A stretch of 64,000 bases of DNA, taken from the NCBI RefSeq assembly GCF_001424875.1, contig NZ_LMCT01000001.1, positions 672,886 to 736,885 of the forward strand. Direction: 5' to 3'. The notes beneath the pieces are model-generated. The model made no database searches. It saw only the letters and a program-made list of their open reading frames with translations, and was not told the origin of the DNA. Each line of letters begins with the position of its first letter. The first letter of the stretch is position 1. Position numbers and translations under genes: made by a program. The DNA is from Kitasatospora sp. Root107 (GTDB lineage Bacteria > Actinomycetota > Actinomycetes > Streptomycetales > Streptomycetaceae). Shown piece by piece: positions 25,535-33,817 of the stretch.

Positions 25535-27346
25535 TCACCCCGCGCGCCGGTGCGAGCGCTCGCCCCGGGCGCCCCGGGCGGGGCCGCCGCGCGCCCGCTT
25601 CTCGTCGTACATCCGCTCGTCGGCCACGTGCAGCACCTCCTCGATGCTCATCCCGCAGCCCGCCCAGCCGATGCCGAGGCTGACCCCGACCCGGGTGGTC
25701 CGGTTGTCGATCCGCATCGGCGGGATGATCGCGTTGCGCAGCCGTCCGGCCAGGTCCTTGGCCTCCTCGCGGCCGATCCCGTCGGCCAGCACCACGAACT
25801 CGTCACCGCCGAGCCGGGCCACCGTGTCACCCTCACGGACCACCTGCTGGAGCCGTCTGGCCACCTCGATCAGCACCCCGTCACCGGCCTTGTGGCCGAA
25901 CCGGTCGTTGACCGTCTTGAAACCGTCCAGGTCGCAGAAGAGCACCGCGAGCCCCTTCTCGGCGGCACCGGGCCTGCCCGAGCCGCCCCACAGCTCGCTC
26001 CCGCCGGGCAGCTCGGCCGGGATCACCGCGTGCACGTGGTCGGCCGGCACCTCGGTGCACTCCCGGGGACGGCCGAACTGCTCCCGGTCGGGATAGGGCG
26101 GCCGATCGAAGCCGTCAGGCGTCCCGTAGCCGTGCGGCAGCGCGATCTGACCCCCCTGGCCGTCGAATGCGCCGTGCGCGCCGTACGAGGCCGCCTGACC
26201 GGCGTACGCGGGCTCTGTGTCGTGCCGGTCCTGCTCCGGGTGCGCGGCGGGAGCGCCCGGCGCCTGGGTGCACAGCCGGCGGCCGAGCCGGGTGCGCAGC
26301 TCGGCGCTGTTCGGCAGGCCGGTGAGGGCGTCGTGGCTGGCCCGGTGGGCGAGCTGGAACTCGTGCCGCTTGCGCTCCTCGATGTCCTCGACGTGGGTGA
26401 GCAAGAAGCTCGGGCCCTCGGCCGCGTCGGCCACCACCGAGTTGCGCAGACAGACCCACTGGTAACCGCCGTCCCGCCGGGACAGCCGCAGCTCGGCCCG
26501 GCCGCCCTCGGCGCTGGTCCGGTTCAGCAGCTCCAGGTCGTCGGGGTGCACCAGGTCGGCGAACCGCTGCTGCCGCAGGGTCGCCCGGGGGCGGCCGAGC
26601 AACCGGCAGAGGGCGTCGTTGACCCGGGTCAGCTGACCGGTGCCGACCCCGTGCAGCTCGGTGATCGCCATCCCGCTCGGGGCGTACTCGAACGCCTGCC
26701 GGAAGCTCTCCTCGCTGGCCCGCAGCGCCTGCTGCTCCTTCTCCAGCCGGGCCAGCGCCCGCTGCATCTCGGCGCGCAACCGGGCGTTGCCGATCGCGAT
26801 CGACGCCTGGAGCGAGAACATCTCCAGCGCCTCCCTGGTCCACGCGCCGGGCCGCTTGCCGCTGCGCGGGCGGTCCACCGACAGCACGCCGAGCAGGTCT
26901 CCCCCGGCGCTGTACATCGGGGCCAGCAGCACGTCCTGCGGGTGCCAGTCGTTGGTGTAGACCGGCAGCGGGCCGTCCCCGGTCCAGCTCGGGATGTCGG
27001 TGCCGATCGCCCAGCCCCGGTCGTACGGCAGGAAGCGCAGCGTTCCCCAGTGGTCGCTGACGCTCAGCATCCGCTCCCAGGACTCCCGCGAGCCGACCTG
27101 TCCGAGCAGCACCGCGGGGCCGCCCAGGGCGCTCTCCTCGAGCTCCCAGACCGCCGCCACCACCAGGTCGCCGTCCGGGCGCACCAGACTGACCGCCGCA
27201 GCGTCGAAGCCGAGCCCGTGCACGGCACCCTCGACCACGGCCTGCAAGGTCCCGGCCAGGCTGCGGGCAGCGTTGAGGTCCGCCACGACCCGGTGCAAGG
27301 TGCGGAGGGTCGCGAGGCGGACGTAGGGCTCCGACTCGGCTTCCAT
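25535..27346 (-). CDS. cdgB: GAF-PAS-GGDEF diguanylate cyclase (CdgB-like)
   Basis: Makes cyclic di-GMP, which holds Streptomyces in vegetative growth. 603 residues: GAF domain about 25-190, short coiled-coil about 190-215, PAS/PAC about 213-325, GGDEF domain from about 335. The active site is RLGGDEFVVL (513-517) with the product-inhibition I-site REGD (504-507). An insertion of about 100 residues (360-463), rich in Gly, Pro, Ala, Tyr and Gln, splits the GGDEF domain after HDALTGLPN. The layout matches Streptomyces CdgB. ATG at 27346 is preceded by GGGGAGCC. There is no EAL domain, so it should only synthesise. A perfect Crp box lies upstream. Confidence 0.9.
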   Translation of the reverse strand: MEAESEPYVRLATLRTLHRVVADLNAARSLAGTLQAVVEGAVHGLGFDAAAVSLVRPDGDLVVAAVWELEESALGGPAVLLGQVGSRESWERMLSVSDHWGTLRFLPYDRGWAIGTDIPSWTGDGPLPVYTNDWHPQDVLLAPMYSAGGDLLGVLSVDRPRSGKRPGAWTREALEMFSLQASIAIGNARLRAEMQRALARLEKEQQALRASEESFRQAFEYAPSGMAITELHGVGTGQLTRVNDALCRLLGRPRATLRQQRFADLVHPDDLELLNRTSAEGGRAELRLSRRDGGYQWVCLRNSVVADAAEGPSFLLTHVEDIEERKRHEFQLAHRASHDALTGLPNSAELRTRLGRRLCTQAPGAPAAHPEQDRHDTEPAYAGQAASYGAHGAFDGQGGQIALPHGYGTPDGFDRPPYPDREQFGRPRECTEVPADHVHAVIPAELPGGSELWGGSGRPGAAEKGLAVLFCDLDGFKTVNDRFGHKAGDGVLIEVARRLQQVVREGDTVARLGGDEFVVLADGIGREEAKDLAGRLRNAIIPPMRIDNRTTRVGVSLGIGWAGCGMSIEEVLHVADERMYDEKRARGGPARGARGERSHRRAG

Positions 27347-27462
27347 GCGGGGGCTCCCCGGCTGCTTCGGATAGTTCTTGATGGTTATCGTCCGATTGCC
27401 AGAAGAACTGAATCACAGGGAGCACAACGTTCGGCACGCTCGGTCAACAATAGGTCACCACT

Positions 27463-27478
27463 TGTGACCCAAATCACA
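27463..27478 (-). promoter_or_regulatory. Perfect Crp box upstream of cdgB
   Basis: TGTGACCCAAATCACA is an exact TGTGA-N6-TCACA palindrome, 117 bases before the cdgB start. It overlaps a second inverted repeat GGTCAC-N5-GTGACC (27453-27469). Streptomyces Crp recognises GTG-N8-CAC-type sites and this fits. The divergent flavin reductase starts 250 bases away and could also be affected. Confidence 0.65.
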
Positions 27479-27727
27479 CAATGCACATGACCGAAACCGC
27501 AGCTCACCCGCCCTGGAGATGACATCTCCGGACAATCACGACTATTCGCTGTTCGGTCGTCCACGGCCCGGGCTGAAGCCCTCCGAGGGCCGCTGAGGGC
27601 CGGGAGGGCGCGCACCGTCACCCCTGCGAGTGAGAGGGGCGCCCGGCCGGGTGGGCCGGTTCAGCCCTTCGGCCCAGCAGGACCTACGACCACGGCCCGA
27701 TGCCGCCCGACCGGTCGGCCGACTACC
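27479..27727. other. Rest of the cdgB / flavin-reductase intergenic region
   Basis: Non-coding part of a 381-base divergent region. Besides the Crp box it is AT-richer up to about 27545. I saw no convincing BldD box or -35/-10 pair by eye. Confidence 0.35.
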
Positions 27728-28267
27728 GTGCGGTACGTGCAGACGTCCCCGCAGTCCTCCACCACCAGCCCGGCCGCAACTCCCGAGGAGTTCCGCGCGG
27801 CCCTCGGCCAGCTCGCCTCCGGCGTCGCGCTGGTCACCGCCCACGACCCCGAGGACGAGGAGGACGCCGGCATGACGGCGACCTCGTTCCTCTCGGTCTC
27901 GCTGGAGCCGCCGCTGGTGCTGGTCTCGGTCCGCGAGGACTCCCGGATGGACGAGCTGCTGACCCGTACCGAACTCTGGGCCGTCTCGCTGCTCGGCGAG
28001 GCCCACCGGGCGGTCGCCTCACGCTTCGCCATGAAGGGGCGGCTGAGCGACCGGCTGCTGTTCGCCGACACCGCGCACCACCGGGGGGCACACACCGGGG
28101 CACCGCTGATCGACGGGGCGCTGGCCACGGTCGAGTGCCGCACCGTCCAACGCATCCCGGCCGGCGACCACGTTCTGCTCCTCGGCCACGTCCTCGCCGC
28201 CGAGGTCACCTCGCCGGGGGCGCGGCCGCTGCTCTACCACCGCGGCAGCTACCGCCACCTCGCCTGA
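27728..28267 (+). CDS. Flavin reductase-like FMN-binding protein
   Basis: About 179 residues of the split-barrel flavin reductase family, which reduces FMN with NAD(P)H or supplies reduced flavin to a monooxygenase. Characteristic are LASGVALVTAHD, MTATSFLSVSLEPPLVLVSV and ALATVECRTVQRIPAGDHVL, plus YHRGSYRHLA at the end. GTG at 27728 and GTG at 27737 are both possible; ribosome sites are weak. A dispersed repeat begins 5 bases past the stop. Confidence 0.83.
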   Translation: MRYVQTSPQSSTTSPAATPEEFRAALGQLASGVALVTAHDPEDEEDAGMTATSFLSVSLEPPLVLVSVREDSRMDELLTRTELWAVSLLGEAHRAVASRFAMKGRLSDRLLFADTAHHRGAHTGAPLIDGALATVECRTVQRIPAGDHVLLLGHVLAAEVTSPGARPLLYHRGSYRHLA

Positions 28268-28271
28268 CGCA

Positions 28272-28435
28272 CGGTTGCACCACCAGGGGCTCGGGGCTCT
28301 GCTGACTTGCGGCTCCGCCGCGTGGGCGAGGAGATCTGGCGCCGGGGTCACATGCGAAAGTGCCTGACCGTTTACGTACGGATCACCTTGCAAGGGTCGG
28401 CGTCGCAGTTCCCCGAGCCCCTGGTGGTGCACCGT
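28272..28435 (-). repeat. Dispersed palindromic element, copy 3 (long subtype)
   Basis: Between two convergent genes. Ends GGTTGCACCACCAGGGGCTC and its complement. Same orientation and same extra arm segment as copy 2, with small differences inside (CGTTTACGTACGGATCACC). It occupies nearly the whole intergenic gap, 4 bases from each stop codon. Confidence 0.9.
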
Positions 28436-28439
28436 GTGC

Positions 28440-28871
28440 CTAGTCTGCGGCGGGCCGGCCACGGCCGGCCTTGAGGTCGGAGCGGTGGCGCTTGTTGGAG
28501 AGCCGACGTTCGATCATGCCGCGGGTGGGCTTGGTCTTGCGGCGGGTCTTGGGCGGCGGGGCGGTGGCTTCGCCGAGCAGAGCGGCCATCCGGGCGGCGG
28601 CCACCTCGCGGTTGCGCCACTGGGAGCGGTGCTCGGAGGCGCGGACCACCAGGATGCGGCCGTCCACCAAGCGGGAGGCGAGCCGTTCGAGGGCGCGGTC
28701 CTTCCAGACCTGGGGCAGGGCGTCCGAGGCTGCCAGGTCGTAGCGGAGCTCGACCTGGGTGTCGGAGGTGTTGACGTGCTGGCCACCGGGGCCGGAGGAA
28801 CGGGAGAAGCGCCAGACGAGCTCGGCGTCGGGGACGACGACCGATCCCCGGACGCGGATGGGCTCGGGCAT
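28440..28871 (-). CDS. arfB: ArfB-like peptidyl-tRNA hydrolase (ribosome rescue)
   Basis: 143 residues with the release-factor GGQ loop in SRSSGPGGQHVNTSDTQVEL and a basic C-terminal tail (KTRRKTKPTRGMIERRLSNK) that would thread the empty mRNA channel. It hydrolyses peptidyl-tRNA on stalled ribosomes without a stop codon. There is no codon-recognition domain, so it is not a normal release factor. ATG at 28871 fits the family start. Confidence 0.9.
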   Translation of the reverse strand: MPEPIRVRGSVVVPDAELVWRFSRSSGPGGQHVNTSDTQVELRYDLAASDALPQVWKDRALERLASRLVDGRILVVRASEHRSQWRNREVAAARMAALLGEATAPPPKTRRKTKPTRGMIERRLSNKRHRSDLKAGRGRPAAD

Positions 28872-28934
28872 GGGCCCATCATCTCGCGCCGGTGCGGCGA
28901 GGTCACCAGGTTTACGCCTGGGAGAATGGGCGGT

Positions 28935-29423
28935 GTGATAGAGCTCGGCTACGCCCTCTCCAACCGCTTCCCCGACCCTCCGCAGACGGACTACCGGACC
29001 GCGCCGGTCCGCAGCCTGCGGCACGACCTGTTCTGCGGCGACGTCTACCTGGATGCGGACGGCGCGGAGTTGTCCACAGGCTGGGGATGGGTGCCGGTGC
29101 TGGACTTCGCCTGGGCACTCTGCGACAGCGTCGAACAGCTCGACCAGGACCCACGCGGCAGCCGTTCCGCCGCCGTGCAGACCTACGACCTGGACTTCAC
29201 CCAGAACACCGAGCTGCTCCGGTTCGCCCGCCGCTTCGGCCTGGTCGAGATCAGCGCCACCTGGCTGCCGGACGAACCGATCGCGGTGGTCCGCCACGCC
29301 GATCTGCGGCGGGAGGCCCGGGATTTCCTGCAGGACGTCCTGGCCGACCTGTTCGACCTGCACGAGGGACTGGCCGACAACCCGAACATCTGGACGGTTC
29401 AGGGGAAGTTTCCCCGGGTCTGA
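28935..29423 (+). CDS. Conserved hypothetical protein
   Basis: 162 residues from GTG at 28935, placed 9 bases after GGGAGA; an ATG at 28926 is too near that site. Begins with IELGYALSNRFPDPPQTDYR and contains GWGWVPVLDFAWALCDSV and VRHADLRREARDFLQDVLAD. It is acidic and soluble, with no membrane segment or recognised motif. It sits between divergent arfB and the TerD gene and could be expressed with the latter. Confidence 0.7.
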   Translation: MIELGYALSNRFPDPPQTDYRTAPVRSLRHDLFCGDVYLDADGAELSTGWGWVPVLDFAWALCDSVEQLDQDPRGSRSAAVQTYDLDFTQNTELLRFARRFGLVEISATWLPDEPIAVVRHADLRREARDFLQDVLADLFDLHEGLADNPNIWTVQGKFPRV

Positions 29424-29526
29424 GTCCCCATCAGGGTCCCGGCATGAGAAATTGGCGGCCGCGGCAGGAACCACCGGCCCCGCCGCCCGCGTTCTTCCGA
29501 CAAAAGCGACGAAGGGACACCACACC

Positions 29527-30102
29527 ATGCCAGTGAGCCTCTCCAAGGGCGGCAACGTCTCGCTGACCAAGGAGGCCCCCGGCCTCACCGCGGTCAACGT
29601 GGGCCTCGGGTGGGACGTACGCACCACCACGGGTGCCGAGTTCGACCTGGATGCCAGTGCCATCGTGCTCAACGCTGAGGGCAAGGTGCTGTCCAACGGG
29701 CACTTCGTGTTCTTCAACAACACCAGCACCCCCGACAGCACCGTCGTGCACACCGGCGACAACCGCTCCGGCGAGGGCGCCGGCGACGACGAGGTCATCA
29801 AGGTCAACCTGGCCGGCCTGCCGGCCGAGGCGGCCCGGATCACCTTCCCGGTGTCGATCTACGACGCCACCACCCGGGGCCAGAGCTTCGGCCAGGTCCG
29901 GAACGCCTACATCCGGGTGCTGAACCAGGCGGGCGAGGCCGAGATCGCCCGCTACGACCTCTCCGAGGACGCCGCCACCGAGACCGCCATGATCTTCGGC
30001 GAGCTCTACCGCAACGGCGCCGAGTGGAAGTTCCGCGCCATCGGCCAGGGCTACGCCTCCGGCCTGGCGGGCATCGCGCAGGACTTCGGCGTCAGCCTCT
30101 GA
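29527..30102 (+). CDS. terD: TerD-family calcium-binding stress protein
   Basis: 191 residues of a full TerD domain: VSLSKGGNVSLTKEAPGL, VNVGLGWDVRTTTGAEFDLD, and the calcium-coordinating acidic loop DNRSGEGAGDDEVIKVNL. Family members in Streptomyces affect calcium response and development; tellurite resistance itself needs more ter genes, absent here. ATG at 29527 follows GAAGGGA. Confidence 0.93.
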   Translation: MPVSLSKGGNVSLTKEAPGLTAVNVGLGWDVRTTTGAEFDLDASAIVLNAEGKVLSNGHFVFFNNTSTPDSTVVHTGDNRSGEGAGDDEVIKVNLAGLPAEAARITFPVSIYDATTRGQSFGQVRNAYIRVLNQAGEAEIARYDLSEDAATETAMIFGELYRNGAEWKFRAIGQGYASGLAGIAQDFGVSL

Positions 30103-30114
30103 CGGTCCGACCAT

Positions 30115-30154
30115 GACTGAGGGGCGCGGGGAGTGATCCCCGCGCCCCTCAGTC
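30115..30154. terminator. Bidirectional hairpin terminator
   Basis: A perfect 18-bp stem, GACTGAGGGGCGCGGGGA and its complement, with a 4-base loop, between the convergent terD and coiled-coil genes. Confidence 0.85.
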
Positions 30155-30164
30155 GTGCCTGACG

Positions 30165-31190
30165 TCAGCTCAGCTCCGCCCGGAGCTGGGCGACCTGGAT
30201 GATCTCGGTGTCGTCGTGCGCGGTCAGGTCGACCACCTCGGGCCTGGCGTGCTGCTCGTCGGGCTCCGGGGCCGCCACGGGCTGCTCGACCGGCTGCTGC
30301 CGGGCGGCGTACCGGGCGCTCTCGGCCAGTGCCTCGTCGCCGAGCACGTCGGCCAGGTCGCCCTGGGCGCCGAGCTCGGTCACGCTGCCCACGGCGGGCG
30401 CCGGGGCGGCGGCCCGGACGGCGGCGGCACCGGCCGCACTGTTGCGGCCGAAGAAGCTGAAGTTCGGCACCCGCGAGGCGGGCCTGGCCCGCTGCCGGAC
30501 CACCACCACCGACTCGGCCGCCGCACCCGCCGCGGCCAGCACCGGGCGCTCCGGCGCGGCGCCGAGCTGACGGACCGTCGGGACGGTCTCGGGCAGCGCC
30601 GCGGAGCGCAGCGCGACGGCGGCCCGCTGATCGCTCTCCCGCCGTGCCTCGGCCCGCTCGGCCGCCTGCTCCAGCTGCCGCAGCACGGACGCCGCGCGGA
30701 CGTACGCGGCCGGAGAGGCGGGGTACTTGGGGCGGGTGGCGGCCAGGGCCCGCTGGTGCGCCTCGGCCTCCTTGAGGGCCTGCTCGGCGACGCTCACGGC
30801 CCGCTCCCGGAGCAGCCGGGCGATCTCGGTCTCGGCCTTGGCCAACCGGGACTTCTCGGCGGTCAGCCGGCGGCCGAACCGGGTGGCCCGCTCCTCGGCC
30901 ACCTCGGCGGCGTACTCGGCCTCGGCGAGCTGCTCCTCGAAGCGCTCCTCGGACCGCTTGCGGCGGGTGGCGGCGAGTTCGGCGGCCAGCCGGGAGGTGC
31001 GGTCGCGCTGGCGCAGCACGACGCCGACACCGACCGCGGCGAGCACCGCCGCGATCCCGACCGAACGCACCACGAGGGTGTCCGGACTGGCCGCGAGTGC
31101 ACCGAGGGAAGCGACGACGAGTACGCCGATGGCGATCGGCGGCACAGAGCGGCCGAGGACGGAGGAGTGCCGGTGGCGTCCGCGAGACAT
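30165..31190 (-). CDS. Membrane-anchored coiled-coil protein
   Basis: 341 residues. Two N-terminal helices (PPIAIGVLVVASLGALAASP; VRSVGIAAVLAAVGVGVVL) precede a long Ala/Glu/Arg-rich coiled coil (about 65-215, e.g. RFEEQLAEAEYAAEVAEERA) and a low-complexity Ala/Pro tail. It is a typical actinobacterial envelope or scaffold protein of unknown role. It follows DUF3180 on the same strand, 105 bases away, downstream of the folate genes. Confidence 0.75.
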   Translation of the reverse strand: MSRGRHRHSSVLGRSVPPIAIGVLVVASLGALAASPDTLVVRSVGIAAVLAAVGVGVVLRQRDRTSRLAAELAATRRKRSEERFEEQLAEAEYAAEVAEERATRFGRRLTAEKSRLAKAETEIARLLRERAVSVAEQALKEAEAHQRALAATRPKYPASPAAYVRAASVLRQLEQAAERAEARRESDQRAAVALRSAALPETVPTVRQLGAAPERPVLAAAGAAAESVVVVRQRARPASRVPNFSFFGRNSAAGAAAVRAAAPAPAVGSVTELGAQGDLADVLGDEALAESARYAARQQPVEQPVAAPEPDEQHARPEVVDLTAHDDTEIIQVAQLRAELS

Positions 31191-31295
31191 GCCAAAGAAA
31201 CTAGCGTGCGAATTGGGGCGCTGTCAGCCTGGGACCCGTTTCCGCTCTTGACAGTTCGTCACGGCCACCGCCGGTGACGGCGGCCCGACACCCCG

Positions 31296-31784
31296 TCAGC
31301 GCGGCGAGGGAGCCGACCCGGTCGGCCCTTCGTGGTCCTCCGGGAGCCGACAGACGTGCTGCAGCCAGAGCGCGGCGGCGACCACCGCGACCCCGGCCAG
31401 CACGGCGAAGCCCGCCGTGATCGCCTGCGAGGAGCGGGCCGGGTTGTCCAGCTGGCTCAGCAGGTGGATACCGGTGCCCGCGTACACGCCGGTCACCACG
31501 GCCGACACCAGGGCGCTGGCCTGAGCCAGCACCACCGCCCTGGCGGCGCCCAGCGGGTCCACGCCCTTGGCGCCGGGCTGCCGCTCGCGGACCGCCTTGA
31601 GCCGGGAGCGGAGCGAGATCGCGGTGGCCAGCAGGACGACCGCGACGGCCGCGAGCACGATCGGGGCGGCGGTGGGCACGCCGGGCAAGTGACCCAGCGA
31701 GTCCCACAGCCGGGCGCCGGCCCAGGCGAGCGCCGTCGCCACGGCGGCGATGGCGAGCAGCAGGCGGAGGCGGAGCGGCTTCAC
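31296..31784 (-). CDS. DUF3180 membrane protein
   Basis: 162 residues with four predicted helices: LLLAIAAVATALAWAGARLW, AAPIVLAAVAVVLLATAISL, ARAVVLAQASALVSAVVTGV and ITAGFAVLAGVAVVAAALWL. DUF3180 genes commonly follow folB-folK in actinobacteria, as here, but the function is unknown. GTG at 31784 follows GGGAAGGA. A 160-base inverted repeat separates it from folK. Confidence 0.85.
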   Translation of the reverse strand: MKPLRLRLLLAIAAVATALAWAGARLWDSLGHLPGVPTAAPIVLAAVAVVLLATAISLRSRLKAVRERQPGAKGVDPLGAARAVVLAQASALVSAVVTGVYAGTGIHLLSQLDNPARSSQAITAGFAVLAGVAVVAAALWLQHVCRLPEDHEGPTGSAPSPR

Positions 31785-31893
31785 GGAAGTCCTTCCCGGG
31801 CGGGTGAACGGGCGGTGCGAGATCCTGACGGCTGGTCAGCCCACCGTACCGGCGCTCACCCGGTCGGACGGCCGACAGGATCGGGAAGTTCCT

Positions 31894-32053
31894 GGACCCT
31901 CCGGCAATTGGGGGGCGGAGGAAGGAGCGGCGTTGGGGTGCGTGCCTCGGCGGTGCCGAGGAGGGAGTCCATGCGGAGCATCGGCGACCGACGAGAAGCC
32001 GGCGAGGTGCGTGCCCCGGCGACGCGACGCCGCCCACCAATTGCCGGAGGGTC
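31894..32053. repeat. Long imperfect inverted repeat between folK and DUF3180
   Basis: Outer arms ACCCTCCGGCAATTGG.GGG and CCC.CCAATTGCCGGAGGGT match over about 20 bases. Inner parts keep matching with gaps, e.g. GGTGCGTGCC on the left and the complementary GGCACGCACC on the right. The arms fill the whole gap up to the folK stop. It is unrelated in sequence to the seven-copy element. Confidence 0.7.
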
Positions 32054-32656
32054 TCACTCGGGCAGTCGGAGTTGGATGTCGTCGCGCCGCTTGACGCCCT
32101 GGCCGGGCTGGTCGGCGATCTCCTTGAGCAGGTCGGCCACCCGGCCCAGGCCCGGCAGCTCGCCGTCCGGGTCGGCGTCCTGCCAGGGGGCGAGCACGAA
32201 AGCCCGCTCGTGCGCCCGGGGGTGCGGCAGCAGCAGCTCGGGCTCGTCGCTGGTGACGCCCTCGTACGCCAGGATGTCGACGTCCAGGGTGCGCGGGCCC
32301 CAGCGGACGGTGCGGACCCGGCCGAAGGCGTCCTCGACCGCGTTGGCCCGCTCCAGCAGCGAGTGCGGCGGCAGCGTGGTGCGCAGCACCACCACGGCGT
32401 TGAAGTAGCTGGGCTGCTCGTCCGGACCGCCCAGCGCCTCGGTCTCGAAGACCGCGGAGACGGCGGTGATCCGCACCCCGGGGGTGTCCTCCAGTGCGTC
32501 CACCGCGCCCTGCAGGGTCTCCAGGCGGTTGCCCAGGTTGCTGCCGAGGGCGACCACGGCGCGGCGCGGGTTGTGCAGGGTCGAGTCGGCGGTGTCGACC
32601 CGGCGTTCCAGGTCGAACGTGGTCGGCGAGGCGGTCGGGTCGCTGGTGCTCATCAA
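32054..32656 (-). CDS. folK: 6-hydroxymethyl-7,8-dihydropterin pyrophosphokinase
   Basis: 200 residues; transfers pyrophosphate from ATP to hydroxymethyl-dihydropterin in folate synthesis. Motifs: VALGSNLGNRLETLQGAVDA, SAVFETEALGG, the signature RWGPRTLDVDIL and LPHPRAHERAFVL. An N-terminal extension of about 30 residues before the domain is usual in actinobacteria. It follows folB by 40 bases. Confidence 0.95.
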   Translation of the reverse strand: MMSTSDPTASPTTFDLERRVDTADSTLHNPRRAVVALGSNLGNRLETLQGAVDALEDTPGVRITAVSAVFETEALGGPDEQPSYFNAVVVLRTTLPPHSLLERANAVEDAFGRVRTVRWGPRTLDVDILAYEGVTSDEPELLLPHPRAHERAFVLAPWQDADPDGELPGLGRVADLLKEIADQPGQGVKRRDDIQLRLPE

Positions 32657-32696
32657 GATCCCTCTGCGGCTTCGGGGGCGGGACGGGCCACGGACG

Positions 32697-33059
32697 TCAC
32701 GCGCGGCCCCGGTGGATGGTGATCGTGACGTCGTCGAACGGCACGGTGATCGGGGCGTCCGGCTTGTGCACGGTGACCTCGACCTCCTCGACGGCGTCGT
32801 GCGCGAGGCACTGGTCGGCGATCCGCTGGGCCAGCGTCTCGATCAGGTCGACCGGCTCGCCGGAGATGATCGCGGTGACCTCCTCGGCCACCACGCCGTA
32901 GTGCGCGGTGCGGGTCAGGTCGTCGCCGGAGGCCGCCGGGCGGGTGTCCAGATAGAGCACCAGGTCGACCACGAAGGTCTGGCCCTCGATCCGCTCACGT
33001 TCGAAGACGCCGTGGTGGCCCCGGGCGCGGAGGCCCCGCAGAGTGACGCGGTCCAGCAA
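32697..33059 (-). CDS. folB: Dihydroneopterin aldolase
   Basis: 120 residues; cleaves dihydroneopterin to hydroxymethyl-dihydropterin. Seen: DRVTLRGLRARGHHGVFERE, the conserved HYGVVAEEV and the active-site Lys in EVTVHKPDAPI. TTG at 33059 is chosen because GGGAGAAG precedes it and homology begins there. A small hairpin (33082-33100) lies in the leader. Confidence 0.93.
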   Translation of the reverse strand: MLDRVTLRGLRARGHHGVFERERIEGQTFVVDLVLYLDTRPAASGDDLTRTAHYGVVAEEVTAIISGEPVDLIETLAQRIADQCLAHDAVEEVEVTVHKPDAPITVPFDDVTITIHRGRA

Positions 33060-33278
33060 CTCACTTCTCCCATGTGGACAGGCCCCGCACAGGGCGGGGC
33101 ACCGGGCCTCGTCGCCCGCGACCTTCGAATCTACCTGCCGGCAAGGACGAACCCCGACCGTCCTACCCGGCACCGCGCGGCGCCACGCGCGCCGGAACGG
33201 CCATTGACGTGAACATCCGGTGCATGTTGGCGCAACACTCCCGCCGTCGGCCGGATTCCCGGCCTCAGCGCCCCTCGA

Positions 33279-33773
33279 TCAGTCCTCGTCCTCGTCGTCG
33301 CCGCTGGTCAGCACGGGTGAACCGTGGTGCGACCAGAGCTTCCAGCCGGCCGGGGTCCGGCGGAACAGGTTGGTCGAGACCACCTTCCCACCGACCAGCG
33401 GACCGAGTTCGCCCTCCTCCTCGGCCTCCCCGCCGGAGAGAATGTTCTCGGTGCACGTGACCAGGGCCACATCGCCCTGCACCTCGCACTCCACGTCGGT
33501 CAGGAAGAACTGGATGTACTCCGTGTTCATCATGATCAACATGTACGAACGGGTCACCTGGGCCCGGCCGCGCAGCACCGGCCAGCCGGGGTGCACACAG
33601 ACCGCCCCGGTCTTGTCGTCCGCCTCACCGGGGCCCAGCCAGGCGGCCTCGACGCCCTCCAGGTTCCCGTTCTCCAGCGCCTCGTAGAGCGCCTGGTTGG
33701 CTGCCAGGACGGCCTCGCGGTCCAACTCCGCCGCCGTCGCCCGGTCACCGATCGACCTACCGTCACCCGCCAT
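33279..33773 (-). CDS. NTF2/SnoaL-like protein in folate operon
   Basis: 164 residues with the cone-like NTF2 fold typical of DUF4440/SnoaL-like proteins: LAANQALYEALENGNLEGVE, HPGWPVLRGRAQVTRSYMLI, and VVSTNLFRRTPAGWKLWSHH at the end. It sits between folP and folB, an arrangement common in actinobacteria, but no catalytic role in folate synthesis is known. GGAGGAAG lies directly before ATG 33773. Confidence 0.85.
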   Translation of the reverse strand: MAGDGRSIGDRATAAELDREAVLAANQALYEALENGNLEGVEAAWLGPGEADDKTGAVCVHPGWPVLRGRAQVTRSYMLIMMNTEYIQFFLTDVECEVQGDVALVTCTENILSGGEAEEEGELGPLVGGKVVSTNLFRRTPAGWKLWSHHGSPVLTSGDDEDED

Positions 33774-33817
33774 GCTTCCTCCGCAGTGCCAAGCCAGCGT
33801 CCCCTCCGGGGCCCACG

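Noticed and set aside
29527..30102. TerD as a tellurite-resistance determinant
   Set aside because: Only one TerD-family gene is present, without terB, terC or related genes. A calcium or stress role is more likely.
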